A DNA stretch of 64,000 nucleotides from Trebouxia sp. TZW2008 (Eukaryota > Chlorophyta > Trebouxiophyceae > Trebouxiales > Trebouxiaceae). The translations under genes were made by a program, and so were the position numbers. The notes under the pieces were generated by a model, which was given only the letters and a program-made list of their open reading frames with translations, did no database searches and had not been told where the DNA came from. How positions within the stretch are numbered: the first letter of the stretch is position 1; every line of letters begins with the position of its first letter. Location of the stretch: NCBI GenBank assembly GCA_002118135.1, contig BDIU01000032.1:310001-374000 (forward strand), given 5' to 3'. Of this stretch, positions 20,201 to 31,384 are shown one piece after another.

Positions 20201-22712
20201 GCTCTTGTCATCCTGGTGTCACATCTGGCAGATGAGATGCTGCTGAGAGCAATCTTGCTAGCAGGTAATCAGTCAAGCCCAAATGTTGCTTGAAGCTCAT
20301 CAGAAGCATCGCGCAAATGCAACACGCCTTGCATCAGCTGTAGATGTGGTCAGCAGAAGCTGGTGCATGGTGTTGCATGTCTGCTCTGGCAGTCTGTGCA
20401 GGCGCCATTCTTACTCATTACAGCTCAGTGCACAATGCTGGTAGCACTTGTATCATCAGCTGCTGCATGCTCATGTAGCTCCTCAATTTTGCAGAATGGC
20501 TGTTGAGTGACCCAATCGTCATGATTGACCCAATCATCAGGCCGCCTGTGGCTTGTGTCCTTTGAGCAACACCTGCATGTTGAGTGCTGCTGCAGGTCAT
20601 GACTGCAGTGCGCATGCGAGCATATGTGAGCATGGCTCAGGCTGCTGCAGCTCTGTCAAAGGCAATGTTTGTGACTGACGTTGGAGACTTTGGGTTGTCA
20701 TACGGCATTGTGACCATTGTTCTAGCTCTCAAGAGTGGAGGAATCACAATGTGTTCTGATTCTTGCCATCCCTGTGTCACAGGCTTGTCTGGCTGGGTGA
20801 CTGTTAGGCTGTTTGAGGCCGGTGGGAAGGACAATCTGCCCAGCTTAGCCAGTGCAACATTGTCAGTGCCTGACGCTGGCAAATGGACAGCTTTTGTCAT
20901 GCTGGCCGGCTCTGATTCTTGCTATGCCTGTGGCACAGGCTTGTCTGGCTGGGTGACTGATAGGCTATTTGAGGCCGGTGGGGAGGACCTCCTACCTGGC
21001 TTTGCCAGTGCAACCATGTCAGTTCCTGACACTGGCAACTGGACAGCTCTTGTCATGCTGGCCGGCTCTGATTCTTGCTATGCCTGTGGCACAGGCTTGT
21101 CTGGCTGGGTGACTTTTAGGCTATTTGAGGCCAGTGGGGAGGACGATCTGCCCAGCTTAGCCAGTGCAACATTGTCAGTTCCTGACGCTGGCAAATGGAC
21201 AGCTCTCGTCATGCTGGCCGGCTCTGATTCTTGCTATGCCTGTGGCACAGGCTTGTCTGGCTGGGTGGCTTCTAGGCTATTTGAGGCCGGTGGGGAGGTC
21301 AATCTGCCCAGCTTAGCCAGTGCAACATTGTCAGTTCCTGACGCTGGCAAATGGACAGCTCTTGTCATGCTGGCCGGCTCTGATTCTTGCTATGCCTGTG
21401 GCACAGGCTTGTCTGGCTGGGTGACTGATAGGCTATTTGAGGCCGGTGGGGAGGACCTCCTACCTGGCTTTGCCAGTGCAACCATGTCAGTTCCTGACAC
21501 TGGCAAATGGACAGCTCTTGCTATGCTGGCTGGCTTTGAAGTGGGCAAAGCAGCTGCAAATGTATCCCTCCTCAGTCGGGGTTCCTTCAAGGTCATGGGC
21601 TTGGAAAAGGCTATGGGCTTCAATAAGCCAGCACAAGACATACCAACAAAGAAGGCTCGTGACGAGAAGAAGGCAGAAGTCATGGGACTGCTCAAGAAAG
21701 TCACAAAGGTGCCAACTCAGCTTCATGCTATGCAGTGTTGCACCATACGCTGCTCCTGTGTTGCCAATGCAGATCAATACCTGCACTGGCACATACATTT
21801 TGGCTAATCTAGGCGCAATGCATTTCGCCAATACGCATGTCAGTGTATTCCTGGCCGATCTCTTCTTCACCATAACTAGCATTAAGAGTTGTAACATTGC
21901 TATACTTGGTCCTTCAACTCTCCTGTGCACCTGCAAGGTCTCCCTTGCAAGTCATGTACTTGGTCTTGGAGACACAGACTTGGACAATGTGATGCTATTA
22001 TCTGCATGTACACAAGACAAGGGACATGGTCATGCTTCCTGCAGAAAATGGAGAAGCGGCGGCATGGAGAGATCATTGTGTCAGCTGGCAGAAAAGTGCT
22101 AGCACTCGCCTCGTTTGGTGGCAGCTTTATCCTCACAGGCAATCTGCTAGCACCGTACATTGGAGCAGTGTCTTGTGACTTCCTCTTCAGCCAATATCAG
22201 CGTGCAAAACATGGACAGCTGGTGACAGGAGACAGGATTCAGTTTCTGTCTAGGAAGGAGTGGCAGTCCCTGAAGGAGGCCAAAAATTCGCAGGTTTGTT
22301 GGAGTCCTTGACTCGCTTACTGCATGTGCGCCGCGTTGCTGTCTTGTATACAGGGCAGATTTGGTGCAGATGAGCATGTTAAATATCATAGCATATTAAA
22401 TATTTTTGCTGTGCCTGCCAGAGCATGCATGACTTTCCCTGACCAATGCAGATCACGAGGCAGTTTTGCATGCTGGTTGATGCAGTCACTGCAAGCTTTA
22501 CCATCAGCCTTTCGGAACAAGCATGATGGTGTTCAGCCGCATTGCATGACACTAAGCCACCTGCTCGTTCTGTCTCTCAGCTGTTTACAATCTTGCTGCA
22601 TCTGACATGGTGCGATGCATTGCAGATGTTTCCACAGGCAGGTGACTCAGACCGTGGCACAGATCTACACAAATCTAACAATGCGGAGTCTGATTCGGAC
22701 TCAAAGAAATAG
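17273..22712 (+). CDS. CPBP/CAAX-protease-like plastid membrane protein with internal repeats
   Basis: Exons seen: 17273-17326, 17433-17740, about 17966-17981, about 18241-18374, about 19090-19620, about 20129-20263, about 20781-21730, 22045-22293, about 22455-22523 and 22624-22712 (TAG); some junctions are uncertain. The N-terminus is Ser/Arg/Lys-rich, possibly a transit peptide followed by a coiled segment. Membrane-type segments follow (CMALAAGYLLHLD and ALVGLACAAPTLLTG). The family motif EExxxR appears as DEMLLR in VSHLADEMLLRAILL, then a GWVTDRLFEAG block and a last helix LLAPYIGAVSCDFLF. Plant members of this family with a similar 'xxDRxxEAGADD' block are plastid proteins. The first Glu is Asp and I see no clear His motif in the last helix, so protease activity is doubtful. 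The 19.1-19.6 kb exon contains a 69-bp in-frame duplication (STQDLESMVK twice). Confidence 0.55.
19880..20128 (+). repeat. Four degenerate units ending at a splice acceptor
   Basis: Units of roughly 57 to 65 bases share GTTGTTTTGCA, GGCAGGCTGCTCTGAACTGA and CTGGTTG. The last unit ends GGTTGCTTTGCAG, which is the acceptor of the exon that starts near 20129. Thus the intron's 3' end has been multiplied. Confidence 0.7.
20782..21560 (+). repeat. Five tandem 156-bp (52-codon) coding repeats
   Basis: Units start at 20782, 20938, 21094, 21250 and 21406. Each codes GLSGWVT-RLFEAGG-, then a variable acidic part, SVPDTGKWTALVMLAG and SDSCYACGT. There are no stops or frameshifts. The first unit is preceded by a CACAG acceptor, and the last one runs on into the family's downstream sequence. 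Homologous proteins would be expected to have the DRLFEAG block once. A 43-base piece of each unit is bounded by GT and AG, so alternative removal is conceivable, but it would break the frame. Confidence 0.9.
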
Positions 22713-22853
22713 CAAGCGTGTAACATGTGTAATTGCTTTGCACATCCTGCATGGAGTCCAGGGCAACACATAGTTGCTGCATTCATTGCGTTGCATGTTT
22801 GATCCAATTTCATACTTTTGGTGTTGACGACTTGAATGTAAGATATAGTTTCT
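22713..22853 (+). terminator. TGTAA polyadenylation motifs after the CPBP-like gene
   Basis: TGTAA occurs at 22719-22723 and 22728-22732, right after the stop codon at 22712. TGTAA is the usual polyadenylation motif of green algae. Only 141 bases separate this stop from the convergent stop of eIF6, so the 3' UTRs probably overlap. Confidence 0.5.
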
Positions 22854-24136
22854 TCATGCCATTGAGTCAATTAGGCTGGCACGCATTTCCTTCACTATAT
22901 TAGATGGCTGACTGTCTCTCAACTTGAAAACACTTTCGATCACCGACAGTTCTGTGGAAGTTGTGTCCAAGCCACAAAAGGCAGACCAGTCATTAGCAAC
23001 AAGACCAGCACCAATGACATCACTACCTCTGTTGACTGTGCCTGCCACAAGGGGCACTTGCAATAATGATGATAGCTCATCAAGATCTTCTATAGATGTT
23101 TGTGGATGCACCTGCAATTGCAACAAGGAAATCTTGTCAAAAGTATAGCAGAAATTGGGCATCCACATCAAAGCCAAACATCTACAAAGTCAGAGATATA
23201 GCAAGTGTAAGCAACACAGCGACCTCTGTGCTGAACCTGAAAGCAAGTGATATGACATCGTGTGTGCACATAGCCAATCTCACCAAGCCCCCTTGATTAG
23301 TGAATTGGCAATAGCTGCCGACCAAGACATTGTTAGCTATGCTTTGCCGAAATACCTCTACACCCAACACATCTGCAATGATTTCCTCTGTTTCCTGCAT
23401 GCAATCACACTTGCAATCCCCCAAGGCCACAGTTGACATCGTTGGCTTCGAGCATGATGACCATGGGGACCCAGAACCAACATTCAGACTTGTCTTATTA
23501 CCTTGTCTACGTCTGGATGTATCAAGGCAACATAGTCATTGCATGCTATGCAGTTGCCCAGGGCAGACAGGCGCTCATCTATTCGCTGTACAACAACCTC
23601 TTCAGGAAGGCTATTTCGGCAGTGCTGCAGTTCTGCATGAAGCATCGAGTTACACAATCAGCTTCTGAGAATGTTTGAGTTTGGAGACTGGCTTGGGCAA
23701 CCAACAACAGGTCAGCTGAACAAAATTCTGCATCTCACCTTGATCTGTGGTTGTGTTGGGCATCAACAAGCCATTTCTGTTGCCTGAAACAGTGAGCGGT
23801 GGTATGAGAGCTGGCTGCCTCATAATGAGCAGATGCTCAGTGCAACTAGACATGCTTGCATACCTACGGTGACTCTGCCGACAAGCCTTGTGCCTGCTAC
23901 TGAGGTTTTGACAACAGGAATGTGATCTGCAAGCTCAGCTTCAAACACACTGCATGCATAGAATTCAACTCAGTGAGCACCATAGCAATGACTGCCAATG
24001 CTGCTCCGAACACTAGGTCAAGATCTGACCTGTAAAAGTTCTCGGCAGCACCCACAGCGCACAGACAGTATCCATTCGTCAGCTTTGCGAAGACCCCGAT
24101 ATCGTTACTGTTTTCGAATGACACTCTTGTTGCCAT
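22854..24136 (-). CDS. eIF6: Translation initiation factor 6 (eIF6), ribosome anti-association and 60S biogenesis factor
   Basis: Minus-strand exons 24136-24030, 23949-23864, 23783-23739, 23632-23502, 23394-23284 and 23111-22854 give 245 residues, exactly the usual length of the family, with all phases consistent. Start [20 protein letters not shown] and the blocks [32 protein letters not shown] and [20 protein letters not shown] are diagnostic. eIF6 binds uL14 and neighbours on the 60S subunit, is needed for late pre-60S maturation and keeps 60S from joining 40S until released by the SBDS/EFL1 pathway. The protein forms a five-fold pseudo-symmetric pentein. No unusual insertion is seen; the C-terminus is short and ends [12 protein letters not shown], near a regulatory tail in animals. 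Confidence 0.97.
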
Positions 24137-24505
24137 GGCGACCTCTGCTCGCACTCAGCTCAGTCAGCAATGTAAGTATACCACAGCAGCGCGATGCACA
24201 CGACAGTGTCGATCGCGATCGCAACAATGTGGCAGATGCTCTGAGTTTTATGTGAAGTCACTCAACTTGTGTGTGTCATTGACCTGGCAGCTGCTCAGAC
24301 CTAGGGCTTGCAAAACCTGCTGGAATGACTAACACACACTAAGTCAATGTGACACTGTCAGACAGCGTACTTTCTGCTACTGATGTCTAATGTGCGCATG
24401 TTAGCTGGCTAATCGTGCCTGACATCAGCAGATGTCAACGTGTTGGCTTTCAGCTGTATTCGAGATGAGCATGTGAAGCAAGAGGCCTACAGAGCACAGT
24501 CTTAC
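24137..24505. promoter_or_regulatory. Divergent promoter between eIF6 and uL13m
   Basis: About 370 bases separate the eIF6 start from the likely uL13m start. The eIF6 initiation codon lies in CCATGG, which also reads ATG on the plus strand at 24135. From there a plus frame [12 protein letters not shown] runs to a GTAAGT donor and could splice in phase to the uL13m exon through a CGAG acceptor. If used, the two transcripts would overlap at their 5' ends. Confidence 0.5.
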
Positions 24506-25778
24506 ATGCAGTCAAAGGCCCTGAAGGTTAGTCTGCCTAGACTGCCTGATTGTTTTTTGCCCCCGGTCTTGATTGTGATAAGCGTCAATCCAGGGCATTG
24601 AAACCGCTGGTCTCAAGCTACGGCACGTAGACGCAAAGGAACAGGTCGTTGGGCGATTAGCTGCACACCTCTCAGTCATCCTGCAGGTATTGCGATTGTG
24701 CTCTGAGTCGCCCTGCAAACTTTGCAGCTGTTTTGTCTGAGCTCGATAAGCTACGCTGGGGACACATGATATTTGGTCTGCCTCCTGCAGTGTCTGTGCT
24801 CTGTATCAGCCAAGCGTTCAGCAGAATGTTCTTGAGCGCCAGCAGGGTCTGTGCATGCCTCTCTCATACAAGAGTCGACTCTTACCAGAGTGCAGCCCGG
24901 CATCTGAATGCAGCTTGGAATGTTTCTGCAGGGCAAGGACAAGGTTGGATATTCACCTCACCTTGAAAATGGTGATATTGTCATCGTCACGAATGCAAAT
25001 AAGGTTGTATTTACTGGCAAGAAGTGGGATCAGAAGCTTTATAGACACCACACTGGGTAAGCATCATATGCTACACATTCCCTGATCTGGTCCTGAACAA
25101 CAGTATATAAAATTGTTGGTCATGCATTTGCTTTTGCAGTATATAGCTGCGCGTTTGTCACAAAGCAGACTTTTTAGTATAGGTACCCAGGTGGCTTGAA
25201 AGAGCGCTCTGCCCGGCTGCAATATGACAAGGATCCAACAACAATCTTGCAGAAGGCAGTATACGGCATGCTTCCCAAGAACAAGCTTCGTGATGTGAGT
25301 CCTGTCTTTCCCCCGTCTCAACAAGTCTGCAGGGGGGGTTGCTGCACAATGCTGGTGCTTGTCACACCTGCTTTGTTGGTCTTTGTTCATTGTAGTGAGT
25401 GTTGGTGAGCAAAACCACGACTGAGCAATATTTCAGCGCTCCCAAAAGTGTAAGTGAAGGCTTGACAGCACGCATAATGATTGGATTGTGTTTGTCGCCA
25501 ACATCACGCTATCTGAAGAGCTATGATTGATACAGGACCGTGCACGTAAGCTACGCATCTTTCCTGGCGAGGAGCACCCATTCAAACAGCATCCACAGCT
25601 AGTCAGATGGGAAATGCCTCCCAGAAAGCTGAGGGCTGATAAAGATTATTATGAGATTCCTGATGACTTTGAGCCCATGAATCCTGAAGCCTATCGCAAG
25701 AGGTTCTGGCACATGATGAAACCTGAACAGCAACAGCGTATACTTGAAGCAGAGGCAAGGCAGAAAGCTCCGGCTTGA
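24506..25778 (+). CDS. Mitochondrial large-subunit ribosomal protein uL13m (L13)
   Basis: Exons 24506-24526, 24594-24686, 24932-25056, 25183-25294 and 25536-25778 give 197 residues and consistent phases. Family blocks: [73 protein letters not shown] and [12 protein letters not shown]. The DDR-KLRIF-G-EHPF order matches the plant mitochondrial form better than the plastid form. A C-terminal tail of about 45 acidic and Gln-rich residues is added. The chosen ATG gives almost no presequence; plant mitochondrial L13 also lacks a long one. An upstream frame that reads through this ATG from 24483 or a start at 24135 is possible. Confidence 0.95.
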
Positions 25779-25925
25779 GGCAAAGCTTGCAACATCCTGC
25801 CTTGTCACCATGTAGGAATGTCTTACCTGATGCTGCAGCACAGAAGCATCTGTGAAGCAACATGATTAGGAGAGGCTCCATTCAGCATCCCAGAATCTAT
25901 TTGCCGTTGACAGCACACCTCAGCA

Positions 25926-26680
25926 ATGGCAACTGATTTGCCATCATCTGTTCAGCATGAGCCACAGGCAACACAAAGCGTGGTATGCATTGCATTTTAT
26001 CAATTGCAAATGCTGCAGACAGAGTATGGGTTGCGCCATAGCATCACATGCAATTCATCAGGCATGGCGCTGTCATGCACGCACACGTGCTGTCTGTATT
26101 TGCCAGCGATTCAGCTGGCATTCAGATCACTCATCATTCCTGCAGAGTTGTGCAAGGATATCAGGCCTAAGCAGAATCTGCAGTGACTATCATGTACCGC
26201 CCGTGTAACCGCCCGTACAACAACTTTTGATTAGATGTGTGTGGCAAGCCAATGCACAATCTTGAAATGCAATCAAGGGCAAGCTGGCCTACCAAGCCGC
26301 ATGCATACCAACTCCCACGATCGTGACGATGCCTTATCCCTCATGAGGTTTGCTTTTAGATGCAGGATGGCAACGTGCCGATGCCTCATCACTGTGCTTG
26401 ACAGGTGGTCATGCAGGATGCAGCCGTGGCGAGGGCTTTGACCGAAGTCAAACTGGGAAGTGATCTCAGTTCCAACATTCGCGCAGTAAAGGCTGTTGGC
26501 ACATCGGAACTCGAAACCAGGATGCAGTCGCTGCGCGCATCCAGTCGAGCAGCATTGTGATCATGCCCTCGGACGGCTTGTTTTATACCAATCTTGGCTT
26601 GCTGACCGGCGTCCTCGCTGTGGCGCTGCTGCTGTACACTCAACTTGTCATCAAGCCGGTCCTGAAACGATACGCTTAAT
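25926..26680 (+). CDS. Tentative small tail-anchored membrane protein
   Basis: Three coding-like pieces lie here. 25926-25982 begins MATDLPSSVQHEPQATQS and meets a GTATGC donor. 26405-26506 begins VVMQDAAVARALTEVKLGSD after a GACAG acceptor. About 26527-26680 codes a tail with one membrane helix, GLLTGVLAVALLLYTQLVI, and ends KRYA. The second and third pieces are in different frames; a GT-AG segment of only 35 bases (about 26492-26526) would join them in phase, giving roughly 95 residues. Such a short intron is unusual, so a sequence error or a different exon choice is equally possible. I do not recognise the protein. Its position suggests an independent gene between uL13m and the next gene. 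Confidence 0.35.
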
Positions 26681-26849
26681 TTCAATTGTATCATTGCCTC
26701 CTTGGATTCACGAGGGAGGCCTCTCAAGAGAAGTCACAAGCCATGACATGTCACTGAACCATAAGTCTATCCCAGACAAACTGTGCCATGAAGTGTTCAG
26801 GAAGCTGCAACTGGTACTGCTGCTGTAGCATTGCCACGTCAGCTGTTGG

Positions 26850-28654
26850 ATGCCAGCGACTGCGCCTCACAGCTTGCGTATACAACAGGCACTAGATGCA
26901 GAGACGAAGGACGATAAGGAAGTTGTGTGCGCTGAACTTTTCGCTGACGTTACTGGCGCTATTGACAGCAATGCTCAAGGTGCACTTGGCTTCAATGACC
27001 AACAATAGACTTCAAGCAAGTCTTCCATCCAAAGCTCATTCAACGCAAATAAAGACAGCAACACGTGCTGTGCCCGCAGACAAATTGAAGGTGGCAGAAG
27101 GCACTCGTTTTTACCAACTTCTGGCACCATACTTTAGTCAGGTCAATAGCTTGTGCAGGAATGACCCTTGCTGTACATTTCAACCATAATTCAAACACAT
27201 TGTGCAATTGTTGCATCCTTGAATGCAGAGAAGTCAGGTAGCAGATGACTTGCTTCACATCTGTCGAAAGCTGTGGGGCCAGCCATACGTTGCCCCAGTG
27301 TATGCCCTGCTGCTATATGAATGGCTTTTAATACACCCAGATGCCGGGGGAGAGGAGCAACGGCAGAAGCATGTCAATGTTCTTGTCTCAGGCAAGCAAT
27401 GCATTGCCTTTGCAGAACTTGATCCTGCTGTTTGCATGACTCATTATCAGCAGGACATGTGCACTTTGTGCACTGGATGACCTCACAACTTTGCCAAGCT
27501 GTTGATGTAATGCTGACAAGCGCCTTAAGTGCTCCTGACATGCTCCAATGACTGTTGACTGATGGTCCATAGCAAAGCAATCACAGCACCTTTTTGCAAT
27601 AGGGGCCAGACAGCTTTTCTGGGGGGACGTTCAGAGCAGCATGTCCCACTTCCAGCCCTTGTTCCACTTCTTGGCCAATGAAGTTGTCTTTTGCCAGGAC
27701 AAGCAACGGCTAGACACATTGCCTACCCAGTCGCGTGCAGCTGCTCTCTCAGTTGTTGCCTGCTTTCTTCCATACTATGACATACCACAGGTACATTCTA
27801 CATCACCATGTCTGGTGCCAATGCTGTTCAAACTCCACACTAACGCATGCACCTTTGCTGTCTGGGATGTATGTCATGTACATTGCATGTCCTGGTGCAT
27901 GCAATGGAACGCTGACGCGTCGCTCACTTGTAATCCGCCTGTTAACCACTATGTCAATGGCTGTTACTGTGCAGCTGCGTTACACTACACGAGGCTTGTA
28001 CAGCTTGCGCAGTACAGGTTGGACTGCCTAAGACAATCTGATGCTGGCAGTTGCAGTGCAGATTGGCTTCGCATGATCCCATGTCACCCTCAAACACTTC
28101 TTGTGTCTGGCTGCATTCAGGGTCTGTGTCGTGCCTTTGAGACGATGCCTGTTCCTGATACAACTCTCAGCAACAATGGCCACATTCCTGGAGCGGCAGC
28201 AGATTTTGCGCTGACAGAAGTCACTGACACTCTGCGCAAAATCAAGTCTGATCGCAGCCTCTTGAAATACCTATCTGCTCTGAATGAGCTAAAATACTCA
28301 CCGTACTTGGCTGCTACCAAAAGGACTACCAAGTTGAGGTTGCAATCTGAGCTGCACAGTCTGACATCATCAGGCGGTCCTAGGTATTTGCCAAGGTCTG
28401 TCAATCAGGCTGCATTTCATTGTTTGGACAGCCTATTTCCTTACGGCCGGAGATCAAGACGCCTCATCAGTGTTGCCTTCAAATGTTTGCACCCAACAGA
28501 ATGGGGCTATGCTGTTGTTGACGCATACAGATCAGCTGTAGATGCTGTAAAAGCATGGCTGCTGTTTTGGTACAATTCGACTAGGGGGGCGTTTCTACGA
28601 TTAGTGCCTGCACAGTGGCGATATCGCCGACGCAGATCTAGAAAGAGGCATTGA
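26850..28654 (+). CDS. Conserved-looking protein of unknown function
   Basis: Start MPATAPHSLRIQQALDAETK at 26850. Exons 26850-26979, 27080-27141, 27229-27391, 27603-27790 and a last block from about 28121 to 28654 (TGA); the junction into the last block is not certain. The exon at 27229-27391 ends TCAG/GCAAGC and joins 27603 in phase, so this is a GC-AG intron. Sequence blocks that look structured: DDLLHICRKLWGQPYVAPVY, FHFLANEVVFCQDKQRLDTL, DTLRKIKSDRSLLKYLSALN and HCLDSLFPYGRRSRRLISVA. The C-terminus is strongly basic (WRYRRRRSRKRH). No catalytic motif, clear signal peptide or membrane helix is seen. I suspect a family restricted to plants and algae, but cannot name it. It converges on the NEK gene. 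Confidence 0.7.
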
Positions 28655-29046
28655 CCTGCACAGGGTGGGTTAGCAAAAGCTATTGCTACAGCACACCACA
28701 ATGCATGAACATCCAACTGACAAGGAATGTTTTGAGTAATCAGGTCACTTTCCCTGCACTTCAAGCTACATGATTGCAAGGCAGTGCATATGCAGCATGA
28801 TGTCACCCTACGTTCAGGTCGCAGCACATGAATCGGACATTTTCAAAGCAGTATATGTACGGGACAGGCTCTTTTATCTGTAGCACAAGTGCACAGGCAA
28901 TGAAACCACTCAAGCCGTTTTGAACGTGATAAAAAACTCTAGTCATGGTTCATTTGATGATGGTGGACCGACTGTGACGTTTTCTGCTACTCAAAAGTGC
29001 CTCATACTTGCTGTCAAAACCGTGAGCTGTACACAGACCGTGACAA
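28655..29046. other. Convergent intergenic region
   Basis: About 390 bases between two convergent stop codons. No further open frame is convincing. It should contain both polyadenylation sites. Confidence 0.5.
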
Positions 29047-31384
29047 CTAAGAGCTTGAAGCTTTGTGTGCCTGTATCTGCTCGCCTTTGCCCTCGGCATC
29101 ATCGTAAGTTGCCTGAGGCAACCTAGCCTGGAGCAAGCGCAGGTCCGCAGGTATCTGCAAGCAATACCTGGTCAGACACAGAAACAGCACGCGCAGGTGA
29201 CAGGCAAGCATCATCAGCGGCAATGCAAAACAACTGCCATGCTGCAACGTGAAGATAAGCGCTGACGCCAAGTTGGGATTGCTAGTAGAGGCAGCTTTTG
29301 CCTGCTACCAAAAAGTCGAGAAGGGACAGACGGTCTATACTAGGCCTCTTGGACATGCTGAAAAGCATAGACCTTTTCCATTCTTGGGGTTTCTGCCAGC
29401 CACAGCAAGTCATGCTGTACTCACATGACAGGTGAAAACCACTCTGCTCAAAACAACACAAACCCTGTAGCTTGGACTATGCTGACCTTGATAGTCTGCA
29501 GCACATTGCCCTTGGAGGAGGGCTCAGCAGCTGCCTTGTGTGAGCCGCCAGCAGCATGCTTCTGAACCACAGAAGATGCCAAGATCTTGGAGACCTCAGG
29601 CCTGCGCTGAGGGTTGACTTGCAGCAGCTGTCCCATCAGGTTGATCAGGTCTGCACTGTACTTGCCAGGCGTGATGGGCTTGAAGCGGCCTGCCATGACT
29701 TTGGTGCGCAGCTCTGCCATGGACCTTGCCTCAAAAGGCACCCTGCAAGACACACATACAAGTCAAAAGAGGCTCGTTGAGGGCTCAAGGCTCATTAGAA
29801 GAGGCTGCTCATGTATCCAATGATGTTTATAGGACTGCCCCAGAATCCTACAGCTCCTGGCCAGGTGTGTGGGCGGCAATGTAGAAAAAGAGCATGGCCA
29901 CCGCTGTGGTGCTGTGTGATGAGCATTACACACAGAACTTGCCGTAAGTCTGCTCTCAATGACAGCTGAGCAAACAACAGCTGTGACAATGATGCTGTGG
30001 AAGCCAATATTAGCACAATGATCCAGACTTGCATGACCAGCTTGAGTGCTGCTGCTCACTTTGCACAGCAGACCTACTTGCTGTGCAAAGTGATCTATAC
30101 CACTCTACTGCAGGCATCAGAGAAAGAGCAAGGCATTCTGGCAAGCAGCGAGAAGCTTCACGGCAAACGTACACCAACAATACTTACCTGTAAGTCATCA
30201 GCTCATACAGCAAGCAACCCAACGCCCACAAGTCGCTGGTGAAAGTGTACTTCTTGTTCTGCCATAGCTCTGGTGGCATGTAATGAGGGGTACCAATCTG
30301 TGTGTTGGCTACACCCTCTTTGATCATTTTGGCAATGCCCAGATCACCGACCTATGCAATAGCAGTCAAAGGACCTTAAAGATTGTGACACAGCAGGCAT
30401 GGCATGCAAGTAACGATGCTTTGCTAGCAGCATGTGCAAACATGGCTGAAGGGTGCGGAAGCATCAGCCAGCCTCTCAAACAGCCAACAATGGCAGATGA
30501 ATTGCCAGACTGCAAATCACTGTCAGGATGGAGTGCAAATGGGTCTTGAACCACATCCCTTGCATAGCAAGGCAGACGAGTCAGCTATCATGAAAGAAAA
30601 GGGTTATACAAGTGCCAATACACTATGCTCATTCAGCTTGAATGCAATATGTTTATGCCAAATATGTATTGATAAGTGCCAGAAAGCAAGCAAGGTGCAG
30701 ACCACACAGAATATGTTTGCTGACTGACACACACCTTGACAACATCATGATCACCAACAAAGATGTTCATGGGCTTGATGTCACGATGGATGATCTTGGC
30801 ATTGTGCAAGGCTTGCAGCCCCTCACAGATTTGCATAAAGTACTTCCAGATGATCTCCTCTGGAAAAGCCTTTTTCAGCTCATTCCCTTTCTTGATAAAT
30901 CTTCCCAGGTCTCCATTTGGTGCATATTCCATGACAATGCACAACAGATTGCCTGCAAGGTGCAAGTTTGATTGTCAAGCAAGTGAGGGCCAGTCAGCTT
31001 CATACAGCAATGCATTGGCATACCGTCCAGGAAAGCCTCATGATATCGGACCACATTGGGATGCTTGACAGACGCCAGCAGTCTGATCTCATTGACAGCG
31101 TCAGCACGCTCAAGGGGTGACATTTTACGCACATCAGCTTCTTTCAGAGCATAGACTCCTCCATCTGAAAGCCTTTTGACTCTGTACACAATGCCATAGC
31201 TGCCCTTGCCTAGCAACTTTTGCACCTGCAACAAGTTTTATCTCTTTATGACATGCTGGAGGGCGCTTGAATAGCTTAGCTGAAAGGGATATTATGTGCA
31301 CACCTCAAAGCGCTTGAAAAGCTCCCTGTTCTGGTTTGTAGCGGCTGACTCAGCTTCCTTGGGCTCCTCTGGCTTTTGCTCCAT
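29047..31384 (-). CDS. NIMA-related (NEK) serine/threonine kinase
   Basis: Minus-strand exons 31384-31304, 31225-31024, 30952-30735, 30351-30188, 29742-29487 and 29154-29047 give 342 residues in phase. Kinase motifs in order: glycine loop [13 protein letters not shown], Lys in [21 protein letters not shown] in [13 protein letters not shown], activation segment [14 protein letters not shown] and [15 protein letters not shown]. The '[17 protein letters not shown]' helix and LYELMT-RVPFEA are typical of NEKs. The DLG and PPE variants of the usual DFG and APE are seen in this family. The tail ends with [17 protein letters not shown], a short conserved C-terminal element in plant and protist NEKs. 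NEKs control the cell cycle and cilium length. This one is compact and lacks a long coiled-coil tail. Confidence 0.9.

Noticed and set aside
20418..21936. Long open frames on the minus strand opposite the 156-bp repeats
   Set aside because: They mirror the repetitive coding strand. The plus frame carries family-like sequence, the minus frames do not.
26389..26727. 112-codon minus-strand frame over the small membrane protein
   Set aside because: No recognisable feature, and it overlaps plus-strand pieces with a clear transmembrane helix; still, the locus is unresolved.
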